Part shown: in pieces, positions 8,779-15,643 of the stretch
Position numbering within the stretch: position 1 is the stretch's first letter
Layout of the letters: each line of letters begins with the position of its first letter
Virus record (IMG/VR): IMGVR_UViG_3300034407_000315
Span: 1-31,979 of that record
Strand: one strand, 5' to 3'
DNA: 31,979 bases
From: a virus
Position numbers and translations under genes: made by a program
The notes under the pieces: model-generated
What the model was told of the DNA's origin: nothing
Database searches by the model: none
The model's input: only the letters and a program-made list of their open reading frames with translations

Positions 8779-10215
8779 ATGCCTTTAATACTTGGAACTA
8801 ACTCCATAAAAGACACAACTTTTACAGTTGCTAATTCGTGCAGATTTGATGATAGTAGCAGTACAAGATTACAAAGAACTATATCTTCTGGTTCATCAAG
8901 TAATACAAAATTTACAATTAGTTTTTGGTTTAAAATGTGCCATAATCATACAAACGATGAATGGTTTTTTGAAAATTATAATAGTGCCTCAGCGAGAACT
9001 TGGATTAGATTTAATTTAGATACAGGAGACCCACGATTAGAAGTTAGTGAATATACAGGAAGTTATATTTTTAGAAAAATAACAAATAGAGTTTTTAGAG
9101 ATATTGGTGCATTTTATCATATTCATGTAAAATTTGATTCTACACAAAGCACAGATACAGAAAGATTAAAAATTTATATAAATGGTGTATTAGAAACAAA
9201 TTTTGCTCAAACTAATCATCCATCGCTTAATGCAACATCAATAGTTGCAAATACAGGAAATCAACATATTGCATATAGTGAAAATATAGGTGGTGCTTAT
9301 TTTTCTGGCTATATGTGTGAATATGTATTTTTAGAGGGAGTGGCAGTAGAACCTAATGGCAACACAGGAGAATTCGATACTGATAGCCCTAATATTTGGA
9401 AACCTGTTGATGTATCTGGTTTAACTTTTGGTACAAATGGATTTTATTTAGACTTTGAAGATAGCTCAGCTTTAGGTAATGATGCAAATGGTTCTAATAA
9501 TTTTACAGTCACTAATCTTACAGCAGAATCTCAATCTCTTGATACTTGCACTAATAATTTTGCGATATTAAATTCTTTACGAAATCAAGTTCATACTTTA
9601 TCAGAGGGTAATTTAGAATATACTGCTTCTACTTCCACTTGGAATGGTGTTTTTTCAACAATAGGTGTTAGTACAGGAAAATGGTATTGTGAAGTAAAAT
9701 ATTCTAGTTTAGATGGTTCAACTTTTAGATTTTACACAGGTATAGCAGATGCAAGAGATTTTAATACTGTTCATAAAGTTGGTCAAAATGAATCAGGCAG
9801 ACTTGGAGATACTATTGGTTTTTTACCTGATAGTGCTTCACCTGATGTACTTAAAAATGGCTCTGATGCTGGTGGCAGTTGGAGTACAATGTCAGTTAAT
9901 GACATTTTAGGAATGGCTATTGATTGTGATAATGGTGCTTTATATTTTTCAAAAAATGGTGTGTGGGAAAATTCAAGCAATCCTGAAAGTGGTGCTTCTA
10001 AAACAGGTGGAATAACTTTTACTGTTGGAGAAACTTATCTTTTTGGTTTTGGTACTTATGGTGGTAGTAGTCCACAACAGCAAGTAAATTTTGGTAGTCC
10101 AATTCATAGTATTTCATCAGGCAACGCAGATGCCAATGGTTATGGTAATTTTGAATATGCAGTACCATCAGGATATTTTAGTCTTTGCACAAAAAACTTA
10201 TCGGAGCATGGCTGA
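8779..10215 (+). CDS. Adhesin with LamG-like and SPRY-like domains
   Basis: A 478-residue protein with a strong TAAGGAG site. Residues about 20-190 form a concanavalin/LamG-like unit (NTKFTISFWFKM, RLKIYINGVLETNF, YFSGYMCEYVFLEGVAVEP). Residues about 270-455 look like a SPRY domain (STGKWYCEVKYSS, RLGDTIGFLPDS, YFSKNGVWENSS, YLFGFGTYGGSS). The end SGYFSLCTKNLSEHG is the point where, in many related marine phage proteins I know of, the polypeptide continues directly into the domain found in the next gene. Here it stops and couples to that gene by TGATG. The likely role is binding surface glycans or proteins. Confidence 0.75.
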   Translation: MPLILGTNSIKDTTFTVANSCRFDDSSSTRLQRTISSGSSSNTKFTISFWFKMCHNHTNDEWFFENYNSASARTWIRFNLDTGDPRLEVSEYTGSYIFRKITNRVFRDIGAFYHIHVKFDSTQSTDTERLKIYINGVLETNFAQTNHPSLNATSIVANTGNQHIAYSENIGGAYFSGYMCEYVFLEGVAVEPNGNTGEFDTDSPNIWKPVDVSGLTFGTNGFYLDFEDSSALGNDANGSNNFTVTNLTAESQSLDTCTNNFAILNSLRNQVHTLSEGNLEYTASTSTWNGVFSTIGVSTGKWYCEVKYSSLDGSTFRFYTGIADARDFNTVHKVGQNESGRLGDTIGFLPDSASPDVLKNGSDAGGSWSTMSVNDILGMAIDCDNGALYFSKNGVWENSSNPESGASKTGGITFTVGETYLFGFGTYGGSSPQQQVNFGSPIHSISSGNADANGYGNFEYAVPSGYFSLCTKNLSEHG

Positions 10216-11618
10216 TGGCTTATTCAAATATAGATAACCCTGAACTTCATTTTCAAACATTATTACATGCAGAAGATGATTTATCATTTACTTTTGATGG
10301 TTCAGAAAATATGAGACCTGATTTAGTATGGAACAAAAACAGAGATGCTAGTGGTTATGAGCCTCATTTTGCAAATAGTGTTAGGGGTAGCACAAAATTA
10401 TTAAGAAGCACCTCAACTATTGCTGAATTTACATCAGCAGATTCTTTTACAAGTTTTGATGCAGATGGCTTTACTATTGGTAATGATAATAATGGATATG
10501 TTTCTTCAGGAGCAGATAAACAAGTTAGCTGGTGCTGGAGTGCTGGTGGCTCAACACCATCTCAAACTTACACAGTAAAAGTAGTTTCTGATAGTGGAAA
10601 CAAATATAGATTTGATGATTTTGGTACAAGTGCTGTCACATTAGATTTACAAGAGGGTGGTACTTACACATTTGACCAATCTGATAGTTCAAATTCAGGG
10701 CATCCATTAAGATTTTCTACAACATCAGATGGCTCTCATGGTGGTGGGAGTGAATACACAACAGGAGTCACAACAGTTGGAACTGCTGGAAGTTCAGGTG
10801 CAAAAACAATTATTACAGTTGGAAGTGGAGTTGCAACACTTTATTATTACTGTACACAACACTCAGGAATGGGTGGACAAGCAAACACAAATTCACTATT
10901 TGGTTCATCAAATTTTTCTGGCACTATTCAATCTATTGTATCGGCTAATATTACTGCTGGATTTAGTATTATAAGTTGGCAAGGAAATGCCACATCAAGT
11001 CAATCGGTTGGACATGGATTAAATGCTGTTCCAAAAGTTATTTTTACAAAAAATACTAGTGATGGTGGACAGCCTTGGAAATGTTATTTTGAAGAAGTTG
11101 GTAATAGCAGTTATTTACAACTAAATGGTAATGATGTACCAGCTACAAGTGGTGTTTGGAGTAATACCACACCGACATCTTCAATTATAAGTATTAGTAA
11201 TGATACAGGAATAAATGGAAGTGGTAATACCATAATAGGTTTTGCTTTTTCAGAAATAAAAAATTACTCAAAATTTTTTCAATATGAGGGAAATTCTAAT
11301 TCTGATGGAAGCTATATACATCTCGGTTTTGCTCCAGCTTTTGTTATGGTGAAGCCAATAGATTTTGCTGATAATTGGAATATTTTTGATAACAAAAGAA
11401 GTAATGCAAATGGAAATAGTACAACTGCACCATATTTTATTTATGCAAATAAAAATTTTGCTGAAACAACAGATACAAAACAATTAGATTTTTTATCAAC
11501 AGGTTTTAAAATAAGAAATAGTGGTAATACAATAAACAGGTCAAGTACATTTGTAGGGATGGCTTTTGCTTCGACACCATTTGTAAATTCTTCAGGTGTA
11601 CCTAATAACGCAATCTAG
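10215..11618 (+). CDS. Second adhesin with inserted cupredoxin-like domain
   Basis: The ATG at 10215 overlaps the previous TGA (TGATG) and has GGAG at 10203-10206; the product is 467 residues. The N-terminal block (MRPDLVWNKNRD, SVRGSTKLL, FDADGFTIG) and the C-terminal block (TAGFSIISWQGN, VGHGLNAVPKVI, HLGFAPAFVMVK, FVGMAFASTPFVNSSGVPNN) belong to a common marine phage fibre family. Between them, residues 117-221 insert a domain like a cupredoxin: YTFDQSD, then HPLRF, then LYYYCTQHSGMGG. Candidate copper ligands are H163, C213, H216 and M219. The outer parts probably bind the host surface. Whether copper is bound is unknown. Confidence 0.75.
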   Translation: MAYSNIDNPELHFQTLLHAEDDLSFTFDGSENMRPDLVWNKNRDASGYEPHFANSVRGSTKLLRSTSTIAEFTSADSFTSFDADGFTIGNDNNGYVSSGADKQVSWCWSAGGSTPSQTYTVKVVSDSGNKYRFDDFGTSAVTLDLQEGGTYTFDQSDSSNSGHPLRFSTTSDGSHGGGSEYTTGVTTVGTAGSSGAKTIITVGSGVATLYYYCTQHSGMGGQANTNSLFGSSNFSGTIQSIVSANITAGFSIISWQGNATSSQSVGHGLNAVPKVIFTKNTSDGGQPWKCYFEEVGNSSYLQLNGNDVPATSGVWSNTTPTSSIISISNDTGINGSGNTIIGFAFSEIKNYSKFFQYEGNSNSDGSYIHLGFAPAFVMVKPIDFADNWNIFDNKRSNANGNSTTAPYFIYANKNFAETTDTKQLDFLSTGFKIRNSGNTINRSSTFVGMAFASTPFVNSSGVPNNAI

Positions 11619-11627
11619 GAGTTAATC

Positions 11628-12110
11628 ATGCAATTATCAAAAAATTTTACATTAGAGGAGATGGAAAAGTCTCAAACAGCTACAAGAAAAGGTATTAAAA
11701 ATAAAGCTGGTAGTGGAGAGATTAAAAATTTAGGCGACCTTTGTTATGAAGTATTAGAGCCTGTAAGAGCAAAGTTTGACAGACCTGTTACAATTACATC
11801 AGGATATAGAAGTCCTGAATTATCAGAAGCAATAGGTAGCAAATCCACTTCACAACATTGTTCAGGGGAAGCTTGTGATTTTGAGATAGCTGGAGTTTCA
11901 AATTTACAAGTAGCTTTATGGATTCAAAATAATGTAAATTTTGACCAATTAATTTTAGAGTTTTGGAAAGAGGGAGAGCCTAATAGTGGTTGGATTCATT
12001 GTTCTTACAAAGAGGGGTCTAATAGAAAACAAGTTTTGACATATTCAGGTGGAGAATATAAAAATGGATTACCTGATGCCAAGTGGTCAGATGGTAAATT
12101 TGCTAACTAA
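11628..12110 (+). CDS. Endolysin, M15-type D-Ala-D-Ala peptidase
   Basis: A 160-residue protein with a GGAG site. It shows the peptidase M15A zinc site: SGYRSPELSEAIG (58-70), then S.HCSGEACDFE with H77 and D84, and GWIHCSY with H124. These supply the His/Asp/His zinc ligands of the family. It would cut peptide cross-links in the host cell wall at lysis. No signal peptide is seen, so it needs a holin, and candidates follow downstream. Confidence 0.88.
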   Translation: MQLSKNFTLEEMEKSQTATRKGIKNKAGSGEIKNLGDLCYEVLEPVRAKFDRPVTITSGYRSPELSEAIGSKSTSQHCSGEACDFEIAGVSNLQVALWIQNNVNFDQLILEFWKEGEPNSGWIHCSYKEGSNRKQVLTYSGGEYKNGLPDAKWSDGKFAN

Positions 12111-12119
12111 GGAGAAACT

Positions 12120-12209
12120 ATGCTAACAAAAAAACAAAAGAAATTACCAATGGCTTTACAAAAAGCTATAATGAAGAAACAAAAGAAAAAGAAGAAAGCG
12201 AGAAAATAA
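12120..12209 (+). CDS. Tiny lysine-rich protein (29 aa)
   Basis: The ATG at 12120 has an excellent AAGGAG site seven bases upstream and lies 9 bp after the endolysin stop. The 29-residue product contains 13 lysines, ending KKQKKKKKARK. It is the first of five consecutive small basic genes. The function is unknown. The charge suggests binding to nucleic acid, or to packaged DNA. Confidence 0.65.
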   Translation: MLTKKQKKLPMALQKAIMKKQKKKKKARK

Positions 12210-12210
12210 T

Positions 12211-12279
12211 ATGGCTTATGGATATAGTATGAAACCTAAAAAGAAAAAAAAGAAAAAGAAAAAAAATAGAAAGAAGTAA
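12211..12279 (+). CDS. Tiny polylysine peptide (22 aa)
   Basis: The start at 12211 follows the previous stop by one base, and the stop at 12277-12279 abuts the next ATG. The product begins MAYGYSMKP and then has nine lysines in a row; 12 of 22 residues are lysine. MAYGY-type starts followed by polylysine occur in other marine phage peptides as I recall. I infer translation from the tight junctions. No function is known. Confidence 0.5.
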   Translation: MAYGYSMKPKKKKKKKKKNRKK

Positions 12280-12462
12280 ATGGTTAAAGTAGCATCAATC
12301 ACAGGAATCATTCAAGGTCTTAAACCAAGACAACAAAAGACTATGAAAGCACACGCAAGACATCACTCACTTAAACACATGCGTTCAATGGCAAGAGCCA
12401 TGAAAAAGGGTGCTACTTTTTCTTCTGCACATACTAAAGCTATGAGGAGTGTAGGAAAATGA
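12280..12462 (+). CDS. Small basic protein (60 aa), unknown function
   Basis: A 60-residue protein rich in Lys, Arg and His (KAHARHHSLKHMRSMARAMK in the middle), with pI well above 10 by inspection. It starts directly after the previous stop and ends overlapping the next ATG by 4 bp (12459-12462). It is probably one helical nucleic-acid-binding protein of the basic cluster. No family is recognised. Confidence 0.65.
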   Translation: MVKVASITGIIQGLKPRQQKTMKAHARHHSLKHMRSMARAMKKGATFSSAHTKAMRSVGK

Positions 12463-12632
12463 AAAGACGCAGAGTACCAAAAGATAAAAAAACAAAAATT
12501 CCTAAAAAATATTTATCAGGTCTTAAAGGTGGTAAAAGGTCTGCTAGAGCAAGTCTTATTAAGGCTATGTCAGAAGCTTACAAAAAAGGTCAAAGAATAC
12601 CAAAATCAATGTTTCAAGCGAGGTATAAATAA
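12459..12632 (+). CDS. Small basic protein (57 aa) with VPKDKKTKIPKKYLSGL motif
   Basis: The ATG at 12459 overlaps the previous stop (ATGA) and is preceded by GTAGGAAA; the stop at 12630-12632 overlaps the next ATG. The 57-residue product begins MKRRRVPKDKKTKIPKKYLS and ends with GQRIPKSMFQARYK. I recall this PKKYLSG...R.A..IK motif in short proteins of other marine phages and some giant viruses, always uncharacterised. It is highly basic. Confidence 0.7.
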   Translation: MKRRRVPKDKKTKIPKKYLSGLKGGKRSARASLIKAMSEAYKKGQRIPKSMFQARYK

Positions 12633-12877
12633 TGGCTGTTAGGAGACGACCACTATCTGCAAGAGTTATTTCAACACTTAGAGCAAAAGCTAAAGGTAGA
12701 AAAAATATTACATTAGGTACATTAAAAAAAGTATATCGTAGAGGTCAGGGTGCTTTTCTGTCATCAGGTTCAAGACCTCGTACATCAATGGCTTCTTGGT
12801 CAATGGGCAGAGTCAATAGTTTTTTGCGTGGTAGTAGAAAACATGATACAGACCTAAGAAGAAAGAAAAAAAAATAA
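12632..12877 (+). CDS. Small basic protein (81 aa), DUF5824-like
   Basis: An 81-residue protein with the pattern LGTLKKVYRRGQGAFLSSGS, then RTSMASWSMGRVNSFL and DTDLRRKKKK, matching what I recall as DUF5824 (GT..KVY.RG..A......G.....W...RVNSFL). That family occurs widely in marine phages next to structural or terminase genes, and its role is unknown. Junctions at both ends are 1-base overlaps. It is the largest of the basic cluster. Confidence 0.7.
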   Translation: MAVRRRPLSARVISTLRAKAKGRKNITLGTLKKVYRRGQGAFLSSGSRPRTSMASWSMGRVNSFLRGSRKHDTDLRRKKKK

Positions 12878-13062
12878 TGAAAACTAATAAAGAAAAATTT
12901 GTAGAAATAGATGGTAGAATTAAATTAGTAAATCAAAAAATTGATTTGATAATTAAAAACCATTTACATCACATGAAGCAAGACATAGACAGAATCTTAT
13001 ATGGTCTAGGTGCTGTTGGTCTTTTAGTTTTAGGTCAATTACTTTACTTACTCACGAAATAG
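12877..13062 (+). CDS. XhlA-like membrane protein, holin candidate
   Basis: A 61-residue protein with a charged amphipathic helix (IDGRIKLVNQKIDLIIKNHL) followed by a single membrane segment at about 42-59 (LYGLGAVGLLVLGQLLYLL). This order, coiled helix then C-terminal membrane helix, is that of XhlA/haemolysin-type lysis proteins. It starts within the stop of the preceding gene and lies two kilobases or less from the endolysin. The role is inferred. A second holin candidate is at 14107. Confidence 0.6.
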   Translation: MKTNKEKFVEIDGRIKLVNQKIDLIIKNHLHHMKQDIDRILYGLGAVGLLVLGQLLYLLTK

Positions 13063-13078
13063 TTGTATTAAGACTTAT

Positions 13079-13780
13079 ATGATTTATAAGTCAGTTTTGA
13101 TAATTAGCGATACTCATATTCCATATCATGTTCCTGAATTAATGGACTTTTTAAAATTACTTAAAAAAAAATATAAGCCTGATAGAGTTATTCATATTGG
13201 AGACGAAGTAGATAAACATGCTATGTCATTTCACGATAGCGACCCTGATTTACCTAGTGCTGGAGATGAATTAAAATTATCACTACCTATAATAAAAGAA
13301 TTAGAAAAGATGTTTCCTAAAATGGATATACTAGACTCTAATCATGGTAGCTTAGTTTTTAGACGAGCATTTAAACATGGCATCCCAAAAGCATATATAA
13401 AAAAATACAATGATTTTTTAGAAGTCAATAAAGGTTGGGTTTGGCATGATGATTTAACAATAGATACACCTTTAGGAAAAGTTTATTTTTGTCATGGTAA
13501 AACAGCAGATGTTTTAAAACTAGCACAATCTATGGGTATGTCTTGTGTTCAAGGTCATTATCATAGCTTGATGGGTGTAAGATACTATGGCAACAGCTTA
13601 GGTCTTTATTTTGGGCTTCAGGTAGGGTGTATGATAGATAATAAGAGTTTGGCATTTAGATATAACAAAGTACAAAAAGCTAGACCAATTATAGGCTGTT
13701 CGGTCATTTATAATGGATTACCAATAATTGAGCCTTTTATTAAAGATAAGACAGGAAAATGGGTCGGAAAGCTACTTTAA
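13079..13780 (+). CDS. Calcineurin-like metallophosphoesterase
   Basis: A 233-residue protein with all motifs of the family in order: SDTH (D11, H13), GDEVD (D42), SNHG (N88, H89, replacing the usual GNH), FCHG (H139) and GHYH (H160, H162). These residues bind two metal ions. The family includes phosphodiesterases and protein phosphatases; the phage substrate is unknown. No clear ribosome binding site precedes the ATG. It overlaps the next gene by 22 bp. Confidence 0.85.
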   Translation: MIYKSVLIISDTHIPYHVPELMDFLKLLKKKYKPDRVIHIGDEVDKHAMSFHDSDPDLPSAGDELKLSLPIIKELEKMFPKMDILDSNHGSLVFRRAFKHGIPKAYIKKYNDFLEVNKGWVWHDDLTIDTPLGKVYFCHGKTADVLKLAQSMGMSCVQGHYHSLMGVRYYGNSLGLYFGLQVGCMIDNKSLAFRYNKVQKARPIIGCSVIYNGLPIIEPFIKDKTGKWVGKLL

Positions 13781-14010
13781 AGCCACAGAGAAGCACAGAG
13801 AGGGCTACTAAGAGACAAATAGGTGGCAACCATTACAAGCTTCCAATAAGCCCTTTAAAATTTATCTTAGCCAATAAGCTTAACTTTGTAGATGGCAATA
13901 TAGTCAAATATGCTGTCAGAAATAAAGATGGAGAAACCTTAGAGCAAAAGTACAATAAGATAATCCATTATGCTGAACTTGGTAAAGAATTGTTGAAAAA
14001 TAAAAAATAA
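13759..14010 (+). CDS. DUF3310 protein
   Basis: An 83-residue protein with QIGGNHYKLPISPLKFILA (21-39) and then FVDGNIVKYAVRNKDGETLEQ, the signature of DUF3310, a small domain common in phages near nucleotide metabolism genes and sometimes labelled nucleotide kinase-like. Its biochemical role is not established. It starts inside the phosphoesterase gene, so the two are probably translated together. Confidence 0.8.
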   Translation: MGRKATLKPQRSTERATKRQIGGNHYKLPISPLKFILANKLNFVDGNIVKYAVRNKDGETLEQKYNKIIHYAELGKELLKNKK

Positions 14011-14026
14011 GGAATATTAGGAATGA

Positions 14027-14110
14027 ATGAAACTAGCATATTTAATTTATTCAATTCTTGTAGTATATTGGACAACATTATTAATTTTAACAGGTAATAC
14101 TTATTTATGA
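14027..14110 (+). CDS. Small membrane peptide (27 aa)
   Basis: The ATG at 14027, preceded by TTAGGAATG, opens a 27-residue frame (MKLAYLIYSILVVYWTTLLI then LTGNTYL) that is almost entirely one membrane helix. The stop overlaps the next ATG (ATGA, 14107-14110), the same junction used by many genes in this genome. It may act with the adjacent holin candidate as an antiholin or accessory, which is inference. Confidence 0.5.
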   Translation: MKLAYLIYSILVVYWTTLLILTGNTYL

Positions 14111-14472
14111 TATTTGGTTTATTAAACAATCCTTTAACAAAAATCGTTTTAAACAAAGCTACTGACCATTTTAAACACAAAGCTGAAAAGGTTAAAACTA
14201 TTAGACAAGCAGAAATAGAAGCTTGTAAAGATGTTGATATAACAAGAATTAAAAGCCAAGACAAAAGTTGGAAAGATGAAATATTAATGGTTTGGCTTAT
14301 AGCAATGTTAAGTACAGGGTGGTTTGAAAGCACTAGAGATAACTTTGAGGAGTGGGTAAGAATAATTAACGATTTACCTGACTCAGTATGGTACTTAGTA
14401 ATTATTGTATTTACAGCAACATTTTCTACTAAGATGACAGATAAGGTTTTAAACAGAAACAAAAAGAAGTAA
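14107..14472 (+). CDS. Holin-like protein (GTA-type 3TM holin family candidate)
   Basis: A 121-residue protein with a basic amphipathic start, then DKSWKDEILMVWLIAMLSTG (55-74) and a second hydrophobic segment at about 93-108 (SVWYLVIIVFTATFS), ending in a basic tail. The 'D.SWKDE' element before the first membrane helix is typical of phage and gene transfer agent 3TM holins. It would form the membrane hole that lets the endolysin through. It lies about 2 kb downstream of the endolysin. Confidence 0.65.
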   Translation: MIFGLLNNPLTKIVLNKATDHFKHKAEKVKTIRQAEIEACKDVDITRIKSQDKSWKDEILMVWLIAMLSTGWFESTRDNFEEWVRIINDLPDSVWYLVIIVFTATFSTKMTDKVLNRNKKK

Positions 14473-14481
14473 TATGTCCTG

Positions 14482-14718
14482 ATGGACATAGACGCAGTAA
14501 TTATAGAAGTAGAGTTTCAGTTAGAATCTGATTATCAACCCTTTGGTCATTTTGTTTGTTTAAGATTTGTAGATATGCTTCCAAATAGAAATAAATTAAA
14601 TTCAATAGTAAAAGATATGTCTAAGTTCCCTGATGTAAGAGTTGTTGATTATAATTATACTGTAAAACCAATAGATGAAACAACTGACATGACAGGATTA
14701 GAAATTACAAAACATTAG
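14482..14718 (+). CDS. Small protein, unknown function
   Basis: A 78-residue acidic protein (MDIDAVIIEVEFQLESDYQP start). It appears to be a compact alpha/beta domain, and no motif is recognised. It is the last gene of the rightward late block, and a hairpin follows its stop by one base. The reading frame is clean and has no competing frame. Confidence 0.6.
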   Translation: MDIDAVIIEVEFQLESDYQPFGHFVCLRFVDMLPNRNKLNSIVKDMSKFPDVRVVDYNYTVKPIDETTDMTGLEITKH

Positions 14719-14719
14719 C

Positions 14720-14745
14720 GACCCACCAAGTCTCCCTGATGGGTC
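14720..14745. terminator. Hairpin between convergent operons
   Basis: GACCCA (14720-14725) pairs perfectly with TGGGTC (14740-14745) around a 14-base loop, starting one base after the stop at 14718 and followed by TATCTTTATG. It separates rightward late genes from the leftward operon ending at 14805, so it may end both transcripts. The T tract is weak, so confidence is moderate. Confidence 0.45.
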
Positions 14746-14804
14746 TATCTTTATGTAATGTTAAAAAACTATTCAAGGAGCTAATTTCAACATAAAGAAT
14801 TTTG

Positions 14805-15149
14805 TTATCCATCTTGCTTACCAGCAAGTGTTAAATCTCTTTTTACTTCTGTTTGTCTAACAGACAAGTATCTATCAAGATTGTTATACATAAGCTTTGC
14901 TTTTATTAAATTTGCTTCTGCATGAGCATAGCTTTTAATTATTTCTTTATACTCAGGGTCAGTTCTTGCTTTATGTTCAGCTTCTCCAACTGTTTTAGTA
15001 TCAAGTTTGTATTTGAGAAAAAGTTTTGAGAACATAGCTTTTCTTCCCTCATCAAGTATAATTGATTTTTCTGCCCACTCTGACCATAGGCTACTTGCTT
15101 CTGTCATTTTTTTATAAGCTTCTCTACTATTTAAGTTCATGGTTTCCAT
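14805..15149 (-). CDS. Conserved phage hypothetical protein, last gene of leftward operon
   Basis: A 114-residue, helix-rich protein starting METMNLNSREAYKKMTEASS and containing SLWSEWAEKSIILDEGRKAM. As I recall, similar proteins (A...N...Y..M.E....W..W......L...RK) occur in many siphoviruses near recombination or early genes and are uncharacterised. An AAGGAG site precedes the ATG. Its first 13 bases overlap the end of the lipoprotein gene, indicating one operon. Confidence 0.65.
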   Translation of the reverse strand: METMNLNSREAYKKMTEASSLWSEWAEKSIILDEGRKAMFSKLFLKYKLDTKTVGEAEHKARTDPEYKEIIKSYAHAEANLIKAKLMYNNLDRYLSVRQTEVKRDLTLAGKQDG

Positions 15150-15316
15150 TTAGACTCCTTTTGTAAAATATATCTAAACGATGCTGTTGTTGGGTCAAAG
15201 TCTATTTTAGAACATCCAACTAATAATACAAAAACAATAATTGATATTACACCTATAAAAATTCTATAAACTGTTTTTGTATATTTACGATGTATTGGTT
15301 GTCCAAATATAATCAT
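15137..15316 (-). CDS. Small lipoprotein (59 aa)
   Basis: A leftward frame, 59 residues: a basic start (MIIFGQPIHRKYTKTVYR), a hydrophobic stretch, then LLVGC-S, a good lipobox with Cys at about position 36, leaving a mature part of about 24 residues. The start overlaps the stop of the preceding coiled-coil gene (ATGA). A short phage lipoprotein could be an Rz1-like outer spanin or a surface-exclusion protein. The partner gene upstream lacks a membrane segment, which weakens a classical spanin pair. Confidence 0.65.
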   Translation of the reverse strand: MIIFGQPIHRKYTKTVYRIFIGVISIIVFVLLVGCSKIDFDPTTASFRYILQKESKWKP

Positions 15317-15591
15317 GGGTATTGCAACATCTCCTTAGCTTCTATTTCTAAATCTTGTACTTGCTTTGCTAATTTTTTATTATCAGATTTTAACTCATCT
15401 ATTTCTTTTCTTAATTGTCCATTTAATTCTCTATGGCTATCATTAGCATTTACTAAAGCTGTCATCTCAGCTTCTTTACTATCAATTATATTTTTTAAAT
15501 TAATTACAACATCATTAAGAGCATGAGTTTCTTTTTCTTTAATTTCTAATTGTTTGGTAAGGTCTAAATCTCCTCTATCATCTTTTGTCAT
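15313..15591 (-). CDS. Coiled-coil protein, first gene of leftward operon
   Basis: The start at 15591 is chosen because AGAGGAGATAAA directly precedes this ATG; a longer frame to 15645 would run through the leader hairpin. The 92-residue product begins MTKDDRGDLDLTKQ and continues as an almost unbroken heptad coiled coil (for example LRKEIDELKSDNKKLAKQVQ). There is no signal or membrane segment. The function is unknown. As the first gene of a separate leftward operon it may be expressed at a different time from the rest. Confidence 0.7.
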   Translation of the reverse strand: MTKDDRGDLDLTKQLEIKEKETHALNDVVINLKNIIDSKEAEMTALVNANDSHRELNGQLRKEIDELKSDNKKLAKQVQDLEIEAKEMLQYP

Positions 15592-15643
15592 TTTATCTCC
15601 TCTAAAGGTGCTGGGCAGTAGAGAGAGATAAACTGCCCAACAC
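15592..15643 (-). promoter_or_regulatory. Leader hairpin with loop complementary to the ribosome binding site
   Basis: On the leftward transcript, GUGUUGGGCAGU (15643-15632) and ACUGCCCAGCAC (15619-15608) form a 12-bp stem with one mismatch. The 12-base loop UUAUCUCUCUCU can instead pair with the AGAGGAGAUAA ribosome binding site of the coiled-coil gene: seven contiguous pairs, then four more after one bulged U. The two structures probably exclude each other, so the leader could control translation. The pairing is read from sequence; the switching is inference. Confidence 0.55.

Noticed and set aside
13759-14010. Nucleotide kinase label for the DUF3310 protein
   Set aside because: No P-loop or other kinase motif is present in its 83 residues; the label seems to be inherited annotation.
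15290-15526. Rightward 78-codon frame opposite the leftward coiled-coil gene
   Set aside because: It is antisense to a gene with a strong ribosome binding site and ATGA coupling. Its Ser/Phe/Leu-rich product is the expected complement of a Lys/Glu coiled coil.
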